From B1 sp964443415 (lineage in GTDB: Bacteria > Bacteroidota > Bacteroidia > UKL13-3), in assembly GCA_964443415.1 (NCBI GenBank), contig CAYUDC010000017.1:1-35292 (forward strand): a stretch of DNA of 35,292 bases. Reading direction: 5' to 3'. The notes below the pieces were generated by a model. It worked only from the letters and a program-made list of their open reading frames with translations, was not told the DNA's origin and ran no database searches. Shown in pieces: positions 1-8,681 of this stretch (position 1 is its first letter; every line of letters begins with the position of its first letter). The position numbers and the translations under genes were made by a program.

Positions 1-39
1 CTGCTTTGGTTCAAACCGAAACTTAAACGTATTTTGTAG
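1..39 (+). CDS. possible C-terminal tail of an upstream gene (partial)
   Basis: Frame 1 is open from the window edge to a TAG at 37-39 and reads LLWFKPKLKRIL. That is a plausible basic C-terminus, but it is only 12 residues. If real, the palindrome at 8-17 lies inside coding sequence (WFKP). The alternative is that this is simply the leader of the helicase gene at 59. No family can be assigned. Confidence 0.25.
   Translation: MLWFKPKLKRIL
8..17. repeat. dispersed palindrome copy 1, GGTTCAAACC
   Basis: Flanks are ttt and gaaa, giving TTTGGTTCAAACCGAAA, which is palindromic apart from the CA centre. It lies upstream of the helicase, or in the tail of a truncated upstream gene. Confidence 0.75.
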
Positions 40-58
40 GCCTTAATACTACCTTTTG

Positions 59-1818
59 ATGCACGCCGCTGTTGCAAAGCTAATTCGTAAATGGACTCAG
101 AACTTCCTCTCTTCTGCTTTAGTGGATAGGGAAGAAGGCGCTTTTAACAAGGCTTTGGCACATCATGTTTTTTATGGCTCTGGCAGCGAAAATCCTTTCC
201 CTGATGCACCCAAAGATTTCCAGTTTATTTATACAGAAAGAAGTCAAAGGCAACTAGCAGCTTTTAATGATGCTATTGCTTATTTAGAGTATTTTGGTAT
301 TCAAGTAACATCCTCTAAATTATTGGATTATTTTAATAAACACCCCAATAGTTTAGAGTCGTTTTTTAGAAGTAGCTATTTTGTGCTTAAAACCTTTGCG
401 CATGCGCCTGCCGACTTTGATATTTTTAAGCCTTTCGACGCTGTTGAAACGTATATTTCTTTTTTGGCAGAGATAGAATTACACGATAGCTTGCCTGCCA
501 CACAAGTATCCTTATTTGAGCAAACCCAACTGCCCGATTTTTACAGTAAGCTGGGTAATTTGCCTCCAGGCTATGCAGATAACCCCACCGTAAAACAACT
601 CTTTGAAAGAATAGAATATACCAACGAGAGTTTCTTTATTACCGGAAAAGCCGGAACAGGTAAATCTACCTTCATTCATTATTTTGATGCCAGCACCAAG
701 AAAAAGGTGGTTAAATTGGCTTTCACTGGCATTGCTGCCATTAATGTAGGCGGCCAAACCATCCATTCTTTTTTTAGGTTTCCGCTTAAACCCATGCTGC
801 CCCAAGACGATGAAATTACGCGCTTTGCCAGAACTTCAGAACGATTTAAAATCATCTCGCAATGCGATACCCTTATCATCGACGAGGTGTCTATGCTGCG
901 CTCAGACATCTTAGAAGCCATCGATTATTCGTTGCGCATCAATGGGGGCAACCTTGCTTTGCCTTTTGGCGGTAAACAGATTTTGTTTGTGGGCGATATT
1001 TTTCAGTTGCCACCTGTAGTCAATCAAAACAATGAAGCCGAACGCTATTTGTTTTCGGAAGTGTATCGCAGCATTTACTTTTTCGATGCCCCTGCTTATA
1101 AAGAAGCTGCGCCTATTACGGTAGAATTTCAAAAGAGTCACCGCCAAGCCAACGATTTATACTTTGTTGAATTACTAGATAAAGTGCGCACTTGCCATGC
1201 CGATTATCATTTAATAGAAGCGTTAAACGAAAGGGTCATTCCGCATTATCAATCGGATGGCGATGCCTTTGAGATGCACCTTTGTACCAGCAACCATATT
1301 GCAGATGCAGAGAACCGCCGTCAGTTAGATGCCTTGGCAGGTATGTCTACCTTTTTTGAGGCTAAGATTACAGGTGATTATAAAGCCGATAAATATCCCA
1401 CCTCAGTAAGGTTAGAGCTTAAGCAACATGCCCAAGTAATCTTACTCAAGAACGATCCTTCGATGCGTTGGGTAAATGGCACCCTTGCCAAGATAGATTT
1501 TATAAGCGAAAATTATGTTGAGATACGCCTGCAAGATGGCAGCGTGCATAAGCTAGAGCCCACTACTTGGGAGCACCGAAAGTATGCTTACAAGCATGAG
1601 TCGCGCCGCATTTCTACCGAAGTAGTAGGAACCTTTACCCAATATCCTTTAAAGTTAGCTTGGGCGCTTACTATACATAAAAGTCAGGGTTTAAGCTTTG
1701 ATAAGGTGGTAATTGATTTAGGCAATGGCGCTTTTGTAAATGGCCAAGTTTATACTGCTTTAAGCCGTTGCAGAACCTTAGAAGGTTTGGTGCTCAAAAG
1801 AAAACTCAAATCCTCCGA
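59..1818 (+). CDS. PIF1-type ATP-dependent DNA helicase, C-terminus lost in assembly gap
   Basis: This is a superfamily 1B DNA helicase of the PIF1/RecD-like type common in Bacteroidota, expected to unwind DNA 5' to 3' using ATP. Counting from the TTG at 56, residues 197-205 are Walker A (GKAGTGKST), 274-280 Walker B (IIDEVSM) and 313-320 motif III (GDIFQLPP). Later come TIHKSQGLSF and ALSRCRTLEGL, the usual SF1 motifs V/VI. Residues 1-180 are an N-terminal extension I cannot assign. A stop at 44-46 limits the start to TTG 56 or ATG 59; ATG is preferred. About 586 codons are visible. The frame appears to run on past the N-run, but the residues after it are the antisense of xerD, so the true C-terminus must lie in the gap. 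The gene converges on xerD. Confidence 0.9.
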
Positions 1819-1918
1819 NNNNNNNNNNNNNNNNNNNNNNNNNNNNNNNNNNNNNNNNNNNNNNNNNNNNNNNNNNNNNNNNNNNNNNNNNNNNNNNNNN
1901 NNNNNNNNNNNNNNNNNN
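1819..1918. other. assembly gap (100 N)
   Basis: Exactly 100 N, the conventional filler for a scaffold join of unknown size. It hides the helicase C-terminus and the helicase/xerD junction. The xerD stop (TGA read on the minus strand, 1920-1922) is just outside it. Confidence 0.95.
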
Positions 1919-1919
1919 A

Positions 1920-2825
1920 TCACCGCTTACTTCTCGGATGAAAACTCTGCACCACTTCCCTTAAATATTCTCTGTCTAAATGCGTATAAATTTCGGTGGT
2001 GGTAATGCTTTCATGCCCTAGCATTTGTTGCACGGCGCGCAAGTCGGCACCCGCTTCTACCAAGGCAGTGGCAAAGCTGTGGCGTAAGGTGTGCGGACTG
2101 ATATTCTTCTGTATCCCGGCCTTTTGAGCTAAGTCTTTTAAGATGTAAAATATCATCACCCTGCTCAGCTTGCCACCCCTTCGGTTCAAAAACAAAATAT
2201 CGTTGCAGCCTGGCTTGGGTTGAATATGGTTACGCTGCTCTTTTTTGTATAAGTTAATCCAATACAAGGCGGTTTTGCTAATAGGCACCAATCGCTCTTT
2301 ATTACCCTTGCCTTTAACCTTAATGTATTCTTCTTCTTCAAAAATATGCGTTTGTTCTAAACCTACTGTTTCGCTCACACGCAAGCCACAGCTAAACATG
2401 GTTTCTAAGATGGTGCGGTTTCTTAATCCCTCTTCTTTGCTCATGTTTATTTGTGCCGCCATGGCATCTATTTCGTGTACATCTAATACATCGGGGAGGG
2501 CGCGTTTTAGTTTGGGTGATTCTAATAATTCGGCAGGGTTTTTTTGTATCTCGTCTTCTTGTAATAAAAAGTTAAAGAAGGCTTTTATCCCACTTACAAT
2601 GCGTGCTTGCGAGCTAGCTTCTAGGCCCAACTCTGCAATGTATTTTACAAAGTTTCTAAGTTGTTGCAGCTGTATGTTTTTGGGTTGACCCAAAGCGTTA
2701 ACCGAGGCTAAATATTGCTCGAGCTTAGACACATCGCGCAAATAGTTTTCGATGGTATTGGCCGACAATGATTTTTCTAATTGCAGGTAGGCTTTAAAGC
2801 CCTTTTGGTAGATACTCCAACTCAC
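1920..2825 (-). CDS. xerD: tyrosine recombinase XerD
   Basis: This is a site-specific tyrosine recombinase of the XerC/XerD type, which resolves chromosome dimers at dif together with a partner recombinase. The 301-residue length is normal. Residues 1-90 form the SAM-like core-binding domain. The catalytic domain carries R149 (CGLRVSE), K173 (KGKGNKE), H245 and R248 (SPHTLRHS), H271 (LGHESI) and the nucleophile Y280 (EIYTHL). The full active-site set is present, so the enzyme should work. The start is ATG at 2823-2825. The linker LGQPKN (residues 45-50) is encoded by a copy of the dispersed palindrome. XerD is preferred over XerC from overall similarity. There is no phage or integron context, so a housekeeping role is likely. 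Confidence 0.92.
   Translation of the reverse strand: MSWSIYQKGFKAYLQLEKSLSANTIENYLRDVSKLEQYLASVNALGQPKNIQLQQLRNFVKYIAELGLEASSQARIVSGIKAFFNFLLQEDEIQKNPAELLESPKLKRALPDVLDVHEIDAMAAQINMSKEEGLRNRTILETMFSCGLRVSETVGLEQTHIFEEEEYIKVKGKGNKERLVPISKTALYWINLYKKEQRNHIQPKPGCNDILFLNRRGGKLSRVMIFYILKDLAQKAGIQKNISPHTLRHSFATALVEAGADLRAVQQMLGHESITTTEIYTHLDREYLREVVQSFHPRSKR
2682..2691. repeat. dispersed palindrome copy 2, GGGTTGACCC (in xerD)
   Basis: The flanked form is TTTGGGTTGACCCAAA, palindromic except for the TG centre. Read on the minus strand it encodes LGQPK in the N-terminal domain of XerD. Confidence 0.8.
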
Positions 2826-2835
2826 GGTTTAAACA

Positions 2836-2876
2836 TAAAAAAAAGTCCCGACAAATTTGCCGGGACTTTTTAATTT
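2836..2876 (-). terminator. intrinsic terminator after the thioredoxin-like lipoprotein gene
   Basis: AAAAGTCCCG at 2841-2850 pairs with CGGGACTTTT at 2861-2870 around a short CAAATTTG-containing loop. The A-tract on the left becomes a U-tract in minus-strand RNA. It lies just past the stop of the gene at 2891-3712 and 10 bases upstream of the xerD start, so it separates these two transcripts. The structure is symmetric and could stop transcription both ways. Confidence 0.85.
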
Positions 2877-2890
2877 CATCAAGCAATCGC

Positions 2891-3712
2891 TTATTTGAAG
2901 TGTACGTAAGAAGAGTTGCTCATGGTGAAACCAGTAGCACCTTTTTTCCAGATACAAGCAACAACAGCTAAGTTTTCTTTCTTGAAAGTTGGTTGAATAA
3001 AGAAGTTTAATTCTTTTTTGAAAGTAGCATCTTTCTTAAGGTCAGAACCTAAAGACTCACCAGTGATAGAAGTACCAAATTTAGCACGTAATACATTGTA
3101 GTGAATGTTTTTCTCGATGCTAGCATCGCTAGATTGAGCATATTCTAATTTGTCTTCTAATAAGTAACCAGAGATAAAATACTCACCAGTTACATCTTCA
3201 AAGAATTTACCTTCTGCAGTACATACTAAAATACCATCCACTTCTTTAACAGAAAGTACAGCATTTACTTTTGCTTTTAAAGCAGATTGAGTGTTTACAT
3301 GACCGATAGCAGTTGTACCAGTGTTAGTACTTCCACCAATCATTGCTACAAATGGTTGCTCGTTTGCACCAATGTACATAGCTGGTACACCTGATGGGTT
3401 GAATAAACCAATTAAAGCATTTGCATCTGCATTTGTCATAGGGTCGTTACCTACTTGAGCAGAGATAATTACAGATTTACCAGGAGTTTGAGCTTTAATT
3501 TGCTCTTTAGCAGGCTTACCATAAGCACCACATGGAGGGCACCAAGTACCACCAAAATAGATTACAGTAGATTTTTGTTCTTGAGGAACAACAGTTCCTG
3601 CGTTTCCGCCATTGTCAGTTTTGTTCTCGCTGCTATCGTCTTTTTTACAAGCAGTAAGCGTTAAAGAAAGACCAACTAAAATGGCCATTGATGTTTTGAA
3701 AAACTTTTTCAT
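2891..3712 (-). CDS. thioredoxin-fold lipoprotein (Omp28-like)
   Basis: The N-terminus is a lipoprotein signal with lipobox LTAC (lipidated C22), followed by an Asp/Asn/Ser-rich linker to about residue 46. Residues 48-62 carry a thioredoxin active site (W57-C58-P59-P60-C61). The middle contains SGVPAMYIG, a cis-proline-like motif. The layout resembles the Omp28-related or thiol-disulfide lipoproteins of Bacteroidota, likely anchored in the outer membrane and facing the periplasm or surface. The CPPC pair suggests real redox activity; the partner is unknown. It has its own terminator at 2836-2876. The 104 bp upstream region is AT-rich with only a weak promoter match (TTG, 18 bases, TAAAATTTG at 3752-3781). 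Complete; start ATG at 3710-3712. Confidence 0.8.
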   Translation of the reverse strand: MKKFFKTSMAILVGLSLTLTACKKDDSSENKTDNGGNAGTVVPQEQKSTVIYFGGTWCPPCGAYGKPAKEQIKAQTPGKSVIISAQVGNDPMTNADANALIGLFNPSGVPAMYIGANEQPFVAMIGGSTNTGTTAIGHVNTQSALKAKVNAVLSVKEVDGILVCTAEGKFFEDVTGEYFISGYLLEDKLEYAQSSDASIEKNIHYNVLRAKFGTSITGESLGSDLKKDATFKKELNFFIQPTFKKENLAVVACIWKKGATGFTMSNSSYVHFK

Positions 3713-3816
3713 ATTTTCTAGTTTGTTGGGTTTAGTTAATTTTTAGACTTTCAAATTTTAACAAAAGTTGCATAAAAGCAAGTAAATTATTAAATATTAC
3801 TAAATAAATTACTTTT

Positions 3817-4674
3817 TTAGGACTTAGAAACCCTTAAACTTAGGTCGATGCTCTTAGAGGAATGCGTTAAAGCACCTACCGAGATAAAATCTACCCCACT
3901 GGCAGCATATTCTTGGATGGTTTCTAAGGTAATACCTCCCGAGGCTTCTGTTTCAAATTTCTTGTCTATCAGGGTAATGGCTTCTTTTAATTGTGCTGGG
4001 CTAAAATTATCCAGCATAATCCTGTCTACGCCGCCAAGTGCCATTACCTCTTTTACTTCGTCTAAGTTACGGGTTTCAATTTCAACTTTTAGGTTCAAAC
4101 CTTTAAATTTAAGGTATTGGTGTGTTTTCTCGATGGCTTGGGCAATGCCGCCAGCAAAATCAATATGATTGTCTTTAATCATAATCATATCGTACAAGCC
4201 AATGCGGTGGTTAGAAGCTCCTCCCAACCTTACGGCCCACTTTTCTAATAAACGCATCCCAGGCGTAGTTTTACGGGTATCAAGCACGGTGGTATGGTAG
4301 TCTTTTAGTAGCTCGCTTATTTTTCTACTTTGGGTGGCAATGCCACTTAATCTTTGCATAAAATTAAGAACCAATCGCTCGGCGGTTAAAATGCTAATGT
4401 CTGATCCAAAGATGTCAAATATCAAATCTCCTTTTTCAATGGCATCCCCATCCTTTACTTTTGGTTCAAACCGTAAACTTGGGTCAATCCTTTTAAATAT
4501 ATAGGCGGCCAAATCTATGCCTGCGATAATGCCTGCTTCTTTGGCCACGCAATAAGCATGGCCACTTTTATCTGCCGGAATGCATGCAAGTGAGCTATGA
4601 TCGCCATTGCCAATATCTTCTCTAATAGCAATTTCTACGAGTTCTTTGATGTCTTGTTGTTGTAATAATTCCAT
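3817..4674 (-). CDS. nadC: nicotinate-nucleotide pyrophosphorylase (quinolinate phosphoribosyltransferase)
   Basis: NadC converts quinolinate and PRPP to nicotinate mononucleotide in NAD synthesis. The 285 residues cover the whole family. Diagnostic blocks are ERLVLNFMQRLSGIAT (99-114), DTRKTTPG (132-139), GGASNHR (151-157), KDNH (167-170), and the C-terminal EASGGI and VDFISVGALTHS phosphate-binding segments. The start ATG (4672-4674) is 2 bases after the hutH stop, so it is probably the last gene of the DUF4293-hisS-hutH-nadC run. No nadA or nadB is nearby. Two palindrome copies lie in the gene, encoding RFEPK and GLNL. They are at sites outside the catalytic blocks. Confidence 0.97.
   Translation of the reverse strand: MELLQQQDIKELVEIAIREDIGNGDHSSLACIPADKSGHAYCVAKEAGIIAGIDLAAYIFKRIDPSLRFEPKVKDGDAIEKGDLIFDIFGSDISILTAERLVLNFMQRLSGIATQSRKISELLKDYHTTVLDTRKTTPGMRLLEKWAVRLGGASNHRIGLYDMIMIKDNHIDFAGGIAQAIEKTHQYLKFKGLNLKVEIETRNLDEVKEVMALGGVDRIMLDNFSPAQLKEAITLIDKKFETEASGGITLETIQEYAASGVDFISVGALTHSSKSIDLSLRVSKS
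4092..4101. repeat. dispersed palindrome copy 3, GGTTCAAACC (in nadC)
   Basis: Core only; the flanks are tta and ttt, unlike the TTT/GAA flanks of most copies. On the minus strand it encodes GLNL. Confidence 0.65.
4463..4472. repeat. dispersed palindrome copy 4, GGTTCAAACC (in nadC)
   Basis: The flanked form is TTTTGGTTCAAACCGTAAA. On the minus strand it encodes RFEPK. A one-mismatch relative, GGGTCAATCC, follows at 4481-4490. Confidence 0.75.
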
Positions 4675-4676
4675 GC

Positions 4677-5978
4677 TTAGTTGGCTGGTATTCTTTTGTT
4701 TTTTATAAATGCAATGGAGGCCATGATATCATCATGCAAAAGCCTATCATTTTCTAGTTTGGGAACGATGGTTCTATATTCATCCAATAAATTTTGAATA
4801 AAGGTAGAGCTTCTCAATGGTTTTCTAAATTCTAATGCTTGAGCTGCGCACATCCATTCTATGGCTAGGATGGTAAATACATTGTCTAACACCTTTAATG
4901 CCTTGGTAGCAGCATTGGCTCCCATGCTCACATGGTCTTCTTGCCCATTGCTACTTACAATGCTATCCACCACAGCTGGAGTGCAAAGTTGTTTGTTTTG
5001 GCTTACAATACTGGCGGCAGTGTATTGCGGAATCATAAATCCGCTATTGAGGCCAGGGTTGGCAGTAAGAAAGGGTGGTAATCCGCGTTGACCCGAAATT
5101 AACTGGTAGGTTCTTCTTTCGCTGATGCTACCCCATTCGGCAATGGCAATGGCTAAAAAGTCTAATGCCATAGCCAATGGCTGACCATGAAAATTGCCCC
5201 CAGAGATAATTTTATCTTCATCCGGAAATACAATAGGATTATCGGTAACAGCTTCAAATTCGGTCATNNNNNNNNNNNNNNNNNNNNNNNNNNNNNNNNN
5301 NNNNNNNNNNNNNNNNNNNNNNNNNNNNNNNNNNNNNNNNNNNNNNNNNNNNNNNNNNNNNNNNNNNGTTCCATTAATGAGCGCCAAACCTTCTTTGGCT
5401 TGCAATTTTATGGGCTCCCAACCTTTTTGCTTGAGCACATCAGCAGCTTCTTTGATTACATAGGTATCATTTTCTTTCATCCAAACTTTTCCTTTGCCAA
5501 TCAATGGTAAGCATAAATGGGCAAGAGGGGCAAGGTCTCCACTGGCGCCTAAAGAGCCTTGTTCAAAAACTACCGGTAAAATATCGTGATTATAAAAATC
5601 TATGAGGCGTTCAACTGTTTGCAATTGCACGCCACTCAGCCCATAACTTAAACCTTGAGCTTTTAACAATAGCATGATTTTTACCAGCTTTTGGGGCACA
5701 TGCGCACCCGTTCCACAGGCATGTGAAAGCAGTAGGTTTTCTTGCAGGGTTCCTAATTCATCCTTAGAAACAACAGTATTACACAAAGAACCAAAGCCAG
5801 TATTAATGCCATAAAAAGCCTCTTGGCTGTTGGCCAGTTTTTGGTCGAGGTATTTTCTACTCTTTACAATTCTTTCAATGGCAGAAGCATGTAATTTAAT
5901 AGGTGTTTGCTGTTGAATGGCATTTGATAAATCGTTAAAGCCATTTTCACTGTACCCAATTTCAAAATAAGATTCCAT
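4677..5978 (-). CDS. hutH: histidine ammonia-lyase (aromatic amino acid lyase family), interrupted by assembly gap
   Basis: This is an MIO-dependent lyase that releases ammonia from an aromatic amino acid. Y56 lies in YGINTGFG. The selectivity pair is S85-H86 (LLLSHACGTG), the histidine-type pair; tyrosine and phenylalanine lyases usually have HL or FL. The MIO-forming A145-S146-G147 is in GSLGASGDLAPL. The C-terminal part has GQEDHVSMGANA. The gap (5268-5367) falls right after EGLALING. Known HutH proteins have about 120 residues between that point and the TDNP motif, against 34 modelled here, so the gap probably hides about 350 bases, including the LRCQP-like segment. No hutU, hutI or hutG is adjacent; the neighbours are hisS (8 bases away) and nadC (2 bases). 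A tyrosine lyase cannot be fully excluded. Confidence 0.85.
   Translation of the reverse strand: MESYFEIGYSENGFNDLSNAIQQQTPIKLHASAIERIVKSRKYLDQKLANSQEAFYGINTGFGSLCNTVVSKDELGTLQENLLLSHACGTGAHVPQKLVKIMLLLKAQGLSYGLSGVQLQTVERLIDFYNHDILPVVFEQGSLGASGDLAPLAHLCLPLIGKGKVWMKENDTYVIKEAADVLKQKGWEPIKLQAKEGLALINGXXXXXXXXXXXXXXXXXXXXXXXXXXXXXXXXXXMTEFEAVTDNPIVFPDEDKIISGGNFHGQPLAMALDFLAIAIAEWGSISERRTYQLISGQRGLPPFLTANPGLNSGFMIPQYTAASIVSQNKQLCTPAVVDSIVSSNGQEDHVSMGANAATKALKVLDNVFTILAIEWMCAAQALEFRKPLRSSTFIQNLLDEYRTIVPKLENDRLLHDDIMASIAFIKNKRIPAN
5268..5367. other. assembly gap (100 N) inside hutH
   Basis: Exactly 100 N. Comparison with the family's usual spacing suggests the real missing segment is about 350 bases, so the filler length is nominal. 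Confidence 0.95.
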
Positions 5979-5986
5979 TTTATTGC

Positions 5987-7411
5987 TTAAAGTTGAGTGA
6001 ATAATTGAGTGGCACTAAGCTCTACTTGTGTGCCTGAGTTTAAATCTTTTCGGGTGTATTTGCCACTTTCTATTTCGTTACTGCCGATGATTACTGCATA
6101 GCGAATTTGATTTTTATTGGCATACTCCAATTGCTTGGCAATTTTCTTGGTAAGGTCGGGGTACACTTCGGCTGCCACTCCAGCATTTCTTGCCAATGCG
6201 CATAGGTTTAGGGCATGCAATTGACTGGCTTCATCAAAATGGCAAAATAACAGCATGGTTTCTTTTTGGCGTAAATTTTCTGGGAACAACTTAAGTTCTT
6301 CTAATACATCATAAATTCGGTCTAAGCCAAAAGAAATACCCACTCCAGAAACATCGGGTAAACCAAAAATGCCTGTTAAGTTATCATACCTTCCGCCACC
6401 GCCAATACTAGGTTTAAAGTTGCCGGCATTGGCCACCACTTCTACAATCGCACCTGTATAATAGCTTAAACCCCTGGCTAAAGTTACATCGATGTTTAGT
6501 TGATTTTTAATGCCTAGTAGAGAGGCATAATCTAGCATTTGGGTTAATTCAGACACACCTATAAGCCCTTCGGGAGAATCGTGAAAGAAATTTGTTAAAG
6601 TGGCAAGAATATCATCCGACTTTGATAAGCTTATAAATTCCATTACCAAGGTGCTTTGTTCCTCAGAGAATCCTGCATTTTCAAGGTCCTTCAATAGTCC
6701 GCTTTCTCCGGTTTTATCTAGTTTATCTAAGGCCACAGTGAGGGCAGTAAACTTGTCTGCGGCATTTATTTTTGAGGCTAAACCCGATAAGAGTTTTCTG
6801 TTGTTCACCCTGATGTTCACTGGGACATTTAAATAGCTAAAGGCCTCATCATACATCTTTAAAAGTTCAGCCTCATTGATAAGACTTTTTGAACCAATTA
6901 CGTCTGCATCGCATTGCCAAAATTCTCTATATCGCCCTCTTTGAGGCCTGTCTGCACGCCAAACAGGCTGCATTTGGTAGCGTTTATAAGGAAATGTGAT
7001 ATCATTTCTATTCATCACTACATATCGGGCAAATGGCACGGTGAGGTCGTACCTTAATCCTTTTTCGGCTATAAATGGCAGCATTTTTTTGCTGTCGAGT
7101 GAGCTCACTGTTCCATCTAAAGAAGGGGAGAAGGTTTGATCCAACTCTTCATGGCCAGAGGCTTGGTCTTGGTATTCTTTGAGTTTTTTGAGGTAATCTC
7201 CTGTGTTTAGGATTTTAAATAAAAGTTGATCACCTTCATCACCATACTTGCCAGTAAGCGTTTGAAGGTTTTCCATGCTCGGTGTTTCTAAGGGCATGTA
7301 ACCATACTTTACAAATACTTGTTCGATGGTTTGTAGGATGAATTTCCGTCTTCTAACGGTGAGCGCATCAAAGTCGCGCGTTCCTTGTGGTATTGTTGGT
7401 TTAGCTGCCAT
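5987..7411 (-). CDS. hisS: histidine--tRNA ligase
   Basis: HisRS is a class II aminoacyl-tRNA synthetase. Residues 7-13 hold the PQGTRDF start of the fold. RYDLTVPFARYVV (120-132) is histidine-binding; motif 2 is around 144-168 (KRYQMQPVWRADRPQRGRYREF). RGLSYYTG and SIGGGGRYDNL are HisRS-specific, and the C-terminal anticodon-binding domain is complete. At 474 residues it is longer than the E. coli enzyme (about 424). Part of the difference is a low-conservation insertion at about 70-116, between FKILN and the RYDLTVPF block. The start is ATG 7409-7411. It lies 28 bases after the DUF4293 gene and 8 bases before hutH, so it is probably in one operon with them. Confidence 0.97.
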   Translation of the reverse strand: MAAKPTIPQGTRDFDALTVRRRKFILQTIEQVFVKYGYMPLETPSMENLQTLTGKYGDEGDQLLFKILNTGDYLKKLKEYQDQASGHEELDQTFSPSLDGTVSSLDSKKMLPFIAEKGLRYDLTVPFARYVVMNRNDITFPYKRYQMQPVWRADRPQRGRYREFWQCDADVIGSKSLINEAELLKMYDEAFSYLNVPVNIRVNNRKLLSGLASKINAADKFTALTVALDKLDKTGESGLLKDLENAGFSEEQSTLVMEFISLSKSDDILATLTNFFHDSPEGLIGVSELTQMLDYASLLGIKNQLNIDVTLARGLSYYTGAIVEVVANAGNFKPSIGGGGRYDNLTGIFGLPDVSGVGISFGLDRIYDVLEELKLFPENLRQKETMLLFCHFDEASQLHALNLCALARNAGVAAEVYPDLTKKIAKQLEYANKNQIRYAVIIGSNEIESGKYTRKDLNSGTQVELSATQLFTQL

Positions 7412-7439
7412 TACAGCTTGCGAATATAGTCAAAAAGAC

Positions 7440-7925
7440 TTAACGCAATCTGTCGGCACTTTTTACAAGGGCCTCATCTTTTTTAATTAGGTAAAACACC
7501 CTGATATTGAGGTATAAAACAAATATGATAAGTGAGATTCCGATGATAGAGGAAGTCATTAACTTTTCGCCATTAAAATAAGGTGCATAAAAATAGGCTT
7601 TGGTAAAAAAAGCAGCAATCATAGACACCAATGCCAACATATTGATGAGGGTAAATTTCATTTGTTTAACGCGGTCTTTAAAGCTAAACAAGGTATATAG
7701 GCTCAAACCAATAACGATACTGGCAATTAGGATCAAACCAATTTGCAGTTTACTTTCTACCAACATGCCATTTTCTAATTTATTAAAATAAAATAGGTTA
7801 AGGGCATATTCGGTGGTTTTAACATTGGTTTCTACGGTTACAAAATGCAACACTTTCATGCTACAAAGAACAGCCACAATGGCTATTATCATCACTAAAA
7901 AAACAGATTGAATACGTTGTATCAT
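7440..7925 (-). CDS. DUF4293 family membrane protein
   Basis: This 161-residue integral membrane protein begins MIQRIQSVFL, the typical start of the DUF4293 family, which is largely limited to Bacteroidota. Four hydrophobic segments can be seen at about 7-27, 60-82, 91-112 and 122-147, with a basic C-terminal tail. The family function is unknown. It is the first gene of the short run leading into hisS, hutH and nadC. Stop to hisS start is 28 bases. No catalytic residues are evident. Confidence 0.85.
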   Translation of the reverse strand: MIQRIQSVFLVMIIAIVAVLCSMKVLHFVTVETNVKTTEYALNLFYFNKLENGMLVESKLQIGLILIASIVIGLSLYTLFSFKDRVKQMKFTLINMLALVSMIAAFFTKAYFYAPYFNGEKLMTSSIIGISLIIFVLYLNIRVFYLIKKDEALVKSADRLR

Positions 7926-7950
7926 GGTACAAAGTAATCAAATCTTAGGC

Positions 7951-8679
7951 TTATAACAAATACCTCACGCCAATTTTTGCGCGAAAGAGGTTGGTGGCAA
8001 ACATGGGGCCGATTCCAAAACCATAGTAAGACTCCACGTCTGGGTCGCCGCCATACACGGCTTTTCCTGAAATTGGAACATTTAACCCAAATCCAAGGCT
8101 TCCGTCTACAATGATTTTATCTGCATAGATGCGTCTAAGTCCAAAGTCTAAACAGGTAGCTACAAACATGCTTTCGAATTGGGCGATGGTGTTTTTATTG
8201 GCAAGTTTATCATACTTGCCTTTAGATAATTGAAAATCCCAGCCAACATATCTGCCATGAGGTGAAATATAATTTTTCTTAGAAAAAATAAGTCCAACTC
8301 TAAAAGTGGTAATTCTAGCAAGGTGAAAGCTATCTGTCTTTAAAATGCTTTGGTCGTAATAAATTTCATCATTTGCCTTGTCAAAAGCAAAATCGCCATA
8401 CCTTTGATATTGTATTCCGCCTTGCAATGCAAATGATTTAGAAAGCACATATTCTGCCACTAAGCCATGTCTGGTTTCTATGGCTAAAAATGGGCGAGGT
8501 TTTCCTTTTACGGTAAGGGCAGTTCTTTTGATATTTATTTCCCACATGTTTAGAATTCCTGTGCCGGCTTGTCCCATCACTGCTTCATATCCAAATGATA
8601 GTCTTTTACCCATATAACCGGGTACTTGAGAGAATCCTAAAAAAGGTAATAGTAGGGTAAGTATAGTTAGTCTTTTCAT
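7951..8679 (-). CDS. exported protein, probable outer-membrane beta-barrel, function unknown
   Basis: A Sec signal peptide (MKRLTILTLLLPFLGFSQ) is followed by about 220 residues of alternating amphipathic strands. Examples are LVAEYVLSKSFALQGGIQYQRYG and the C-terminal FRAKIGVRYLL. Glycine and aromatic residues sit at turns and strand ends, as in small outer-membrane barrels. I do not recognise a specific family. The start (8677-8679) is 2 bases after the stop of the open fragment at 8682-9037, so the two are probably translated from one message. Complete. Confidence 0.6.
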   Translation of the reverse strand: MKRLTILTLLLPFLGFSQVPGYMGKRLSFGYEAVMGQAGTGILNMWEINIKRTALTVKGKPRPFLAIETRHGLVAEYVLSKSFALQGGIQYQRYGDFAFDKANDEIYYDQSILKTDSFHLARITTFRVGLIFSKKNYISPHGRYVGWDFQLSKGKYDKLANKNTIAQFESMFVATCLDFGLRRIYADKIIVDGSLGFGLNVPISGKAVYGGDPDVESYYGFGIGPMFATNLFRAKIGVRYLL

Positions 8680-8681
8680 GG

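Noticed and set aside
1919..2005. Helicase frame continuing past the first N-run
   Set aside because: The residues after the gap are the antisense of the complete xerD C-terminus, so the apparent continuation is an artefact of the filler.
2245..2688. 147-codon plus-strand frame inside xerD
   Set aside because: It is fully antisense to a complete recombinase with all catalytic residues; the sequence is low-complexity Ser/Cys-rich.
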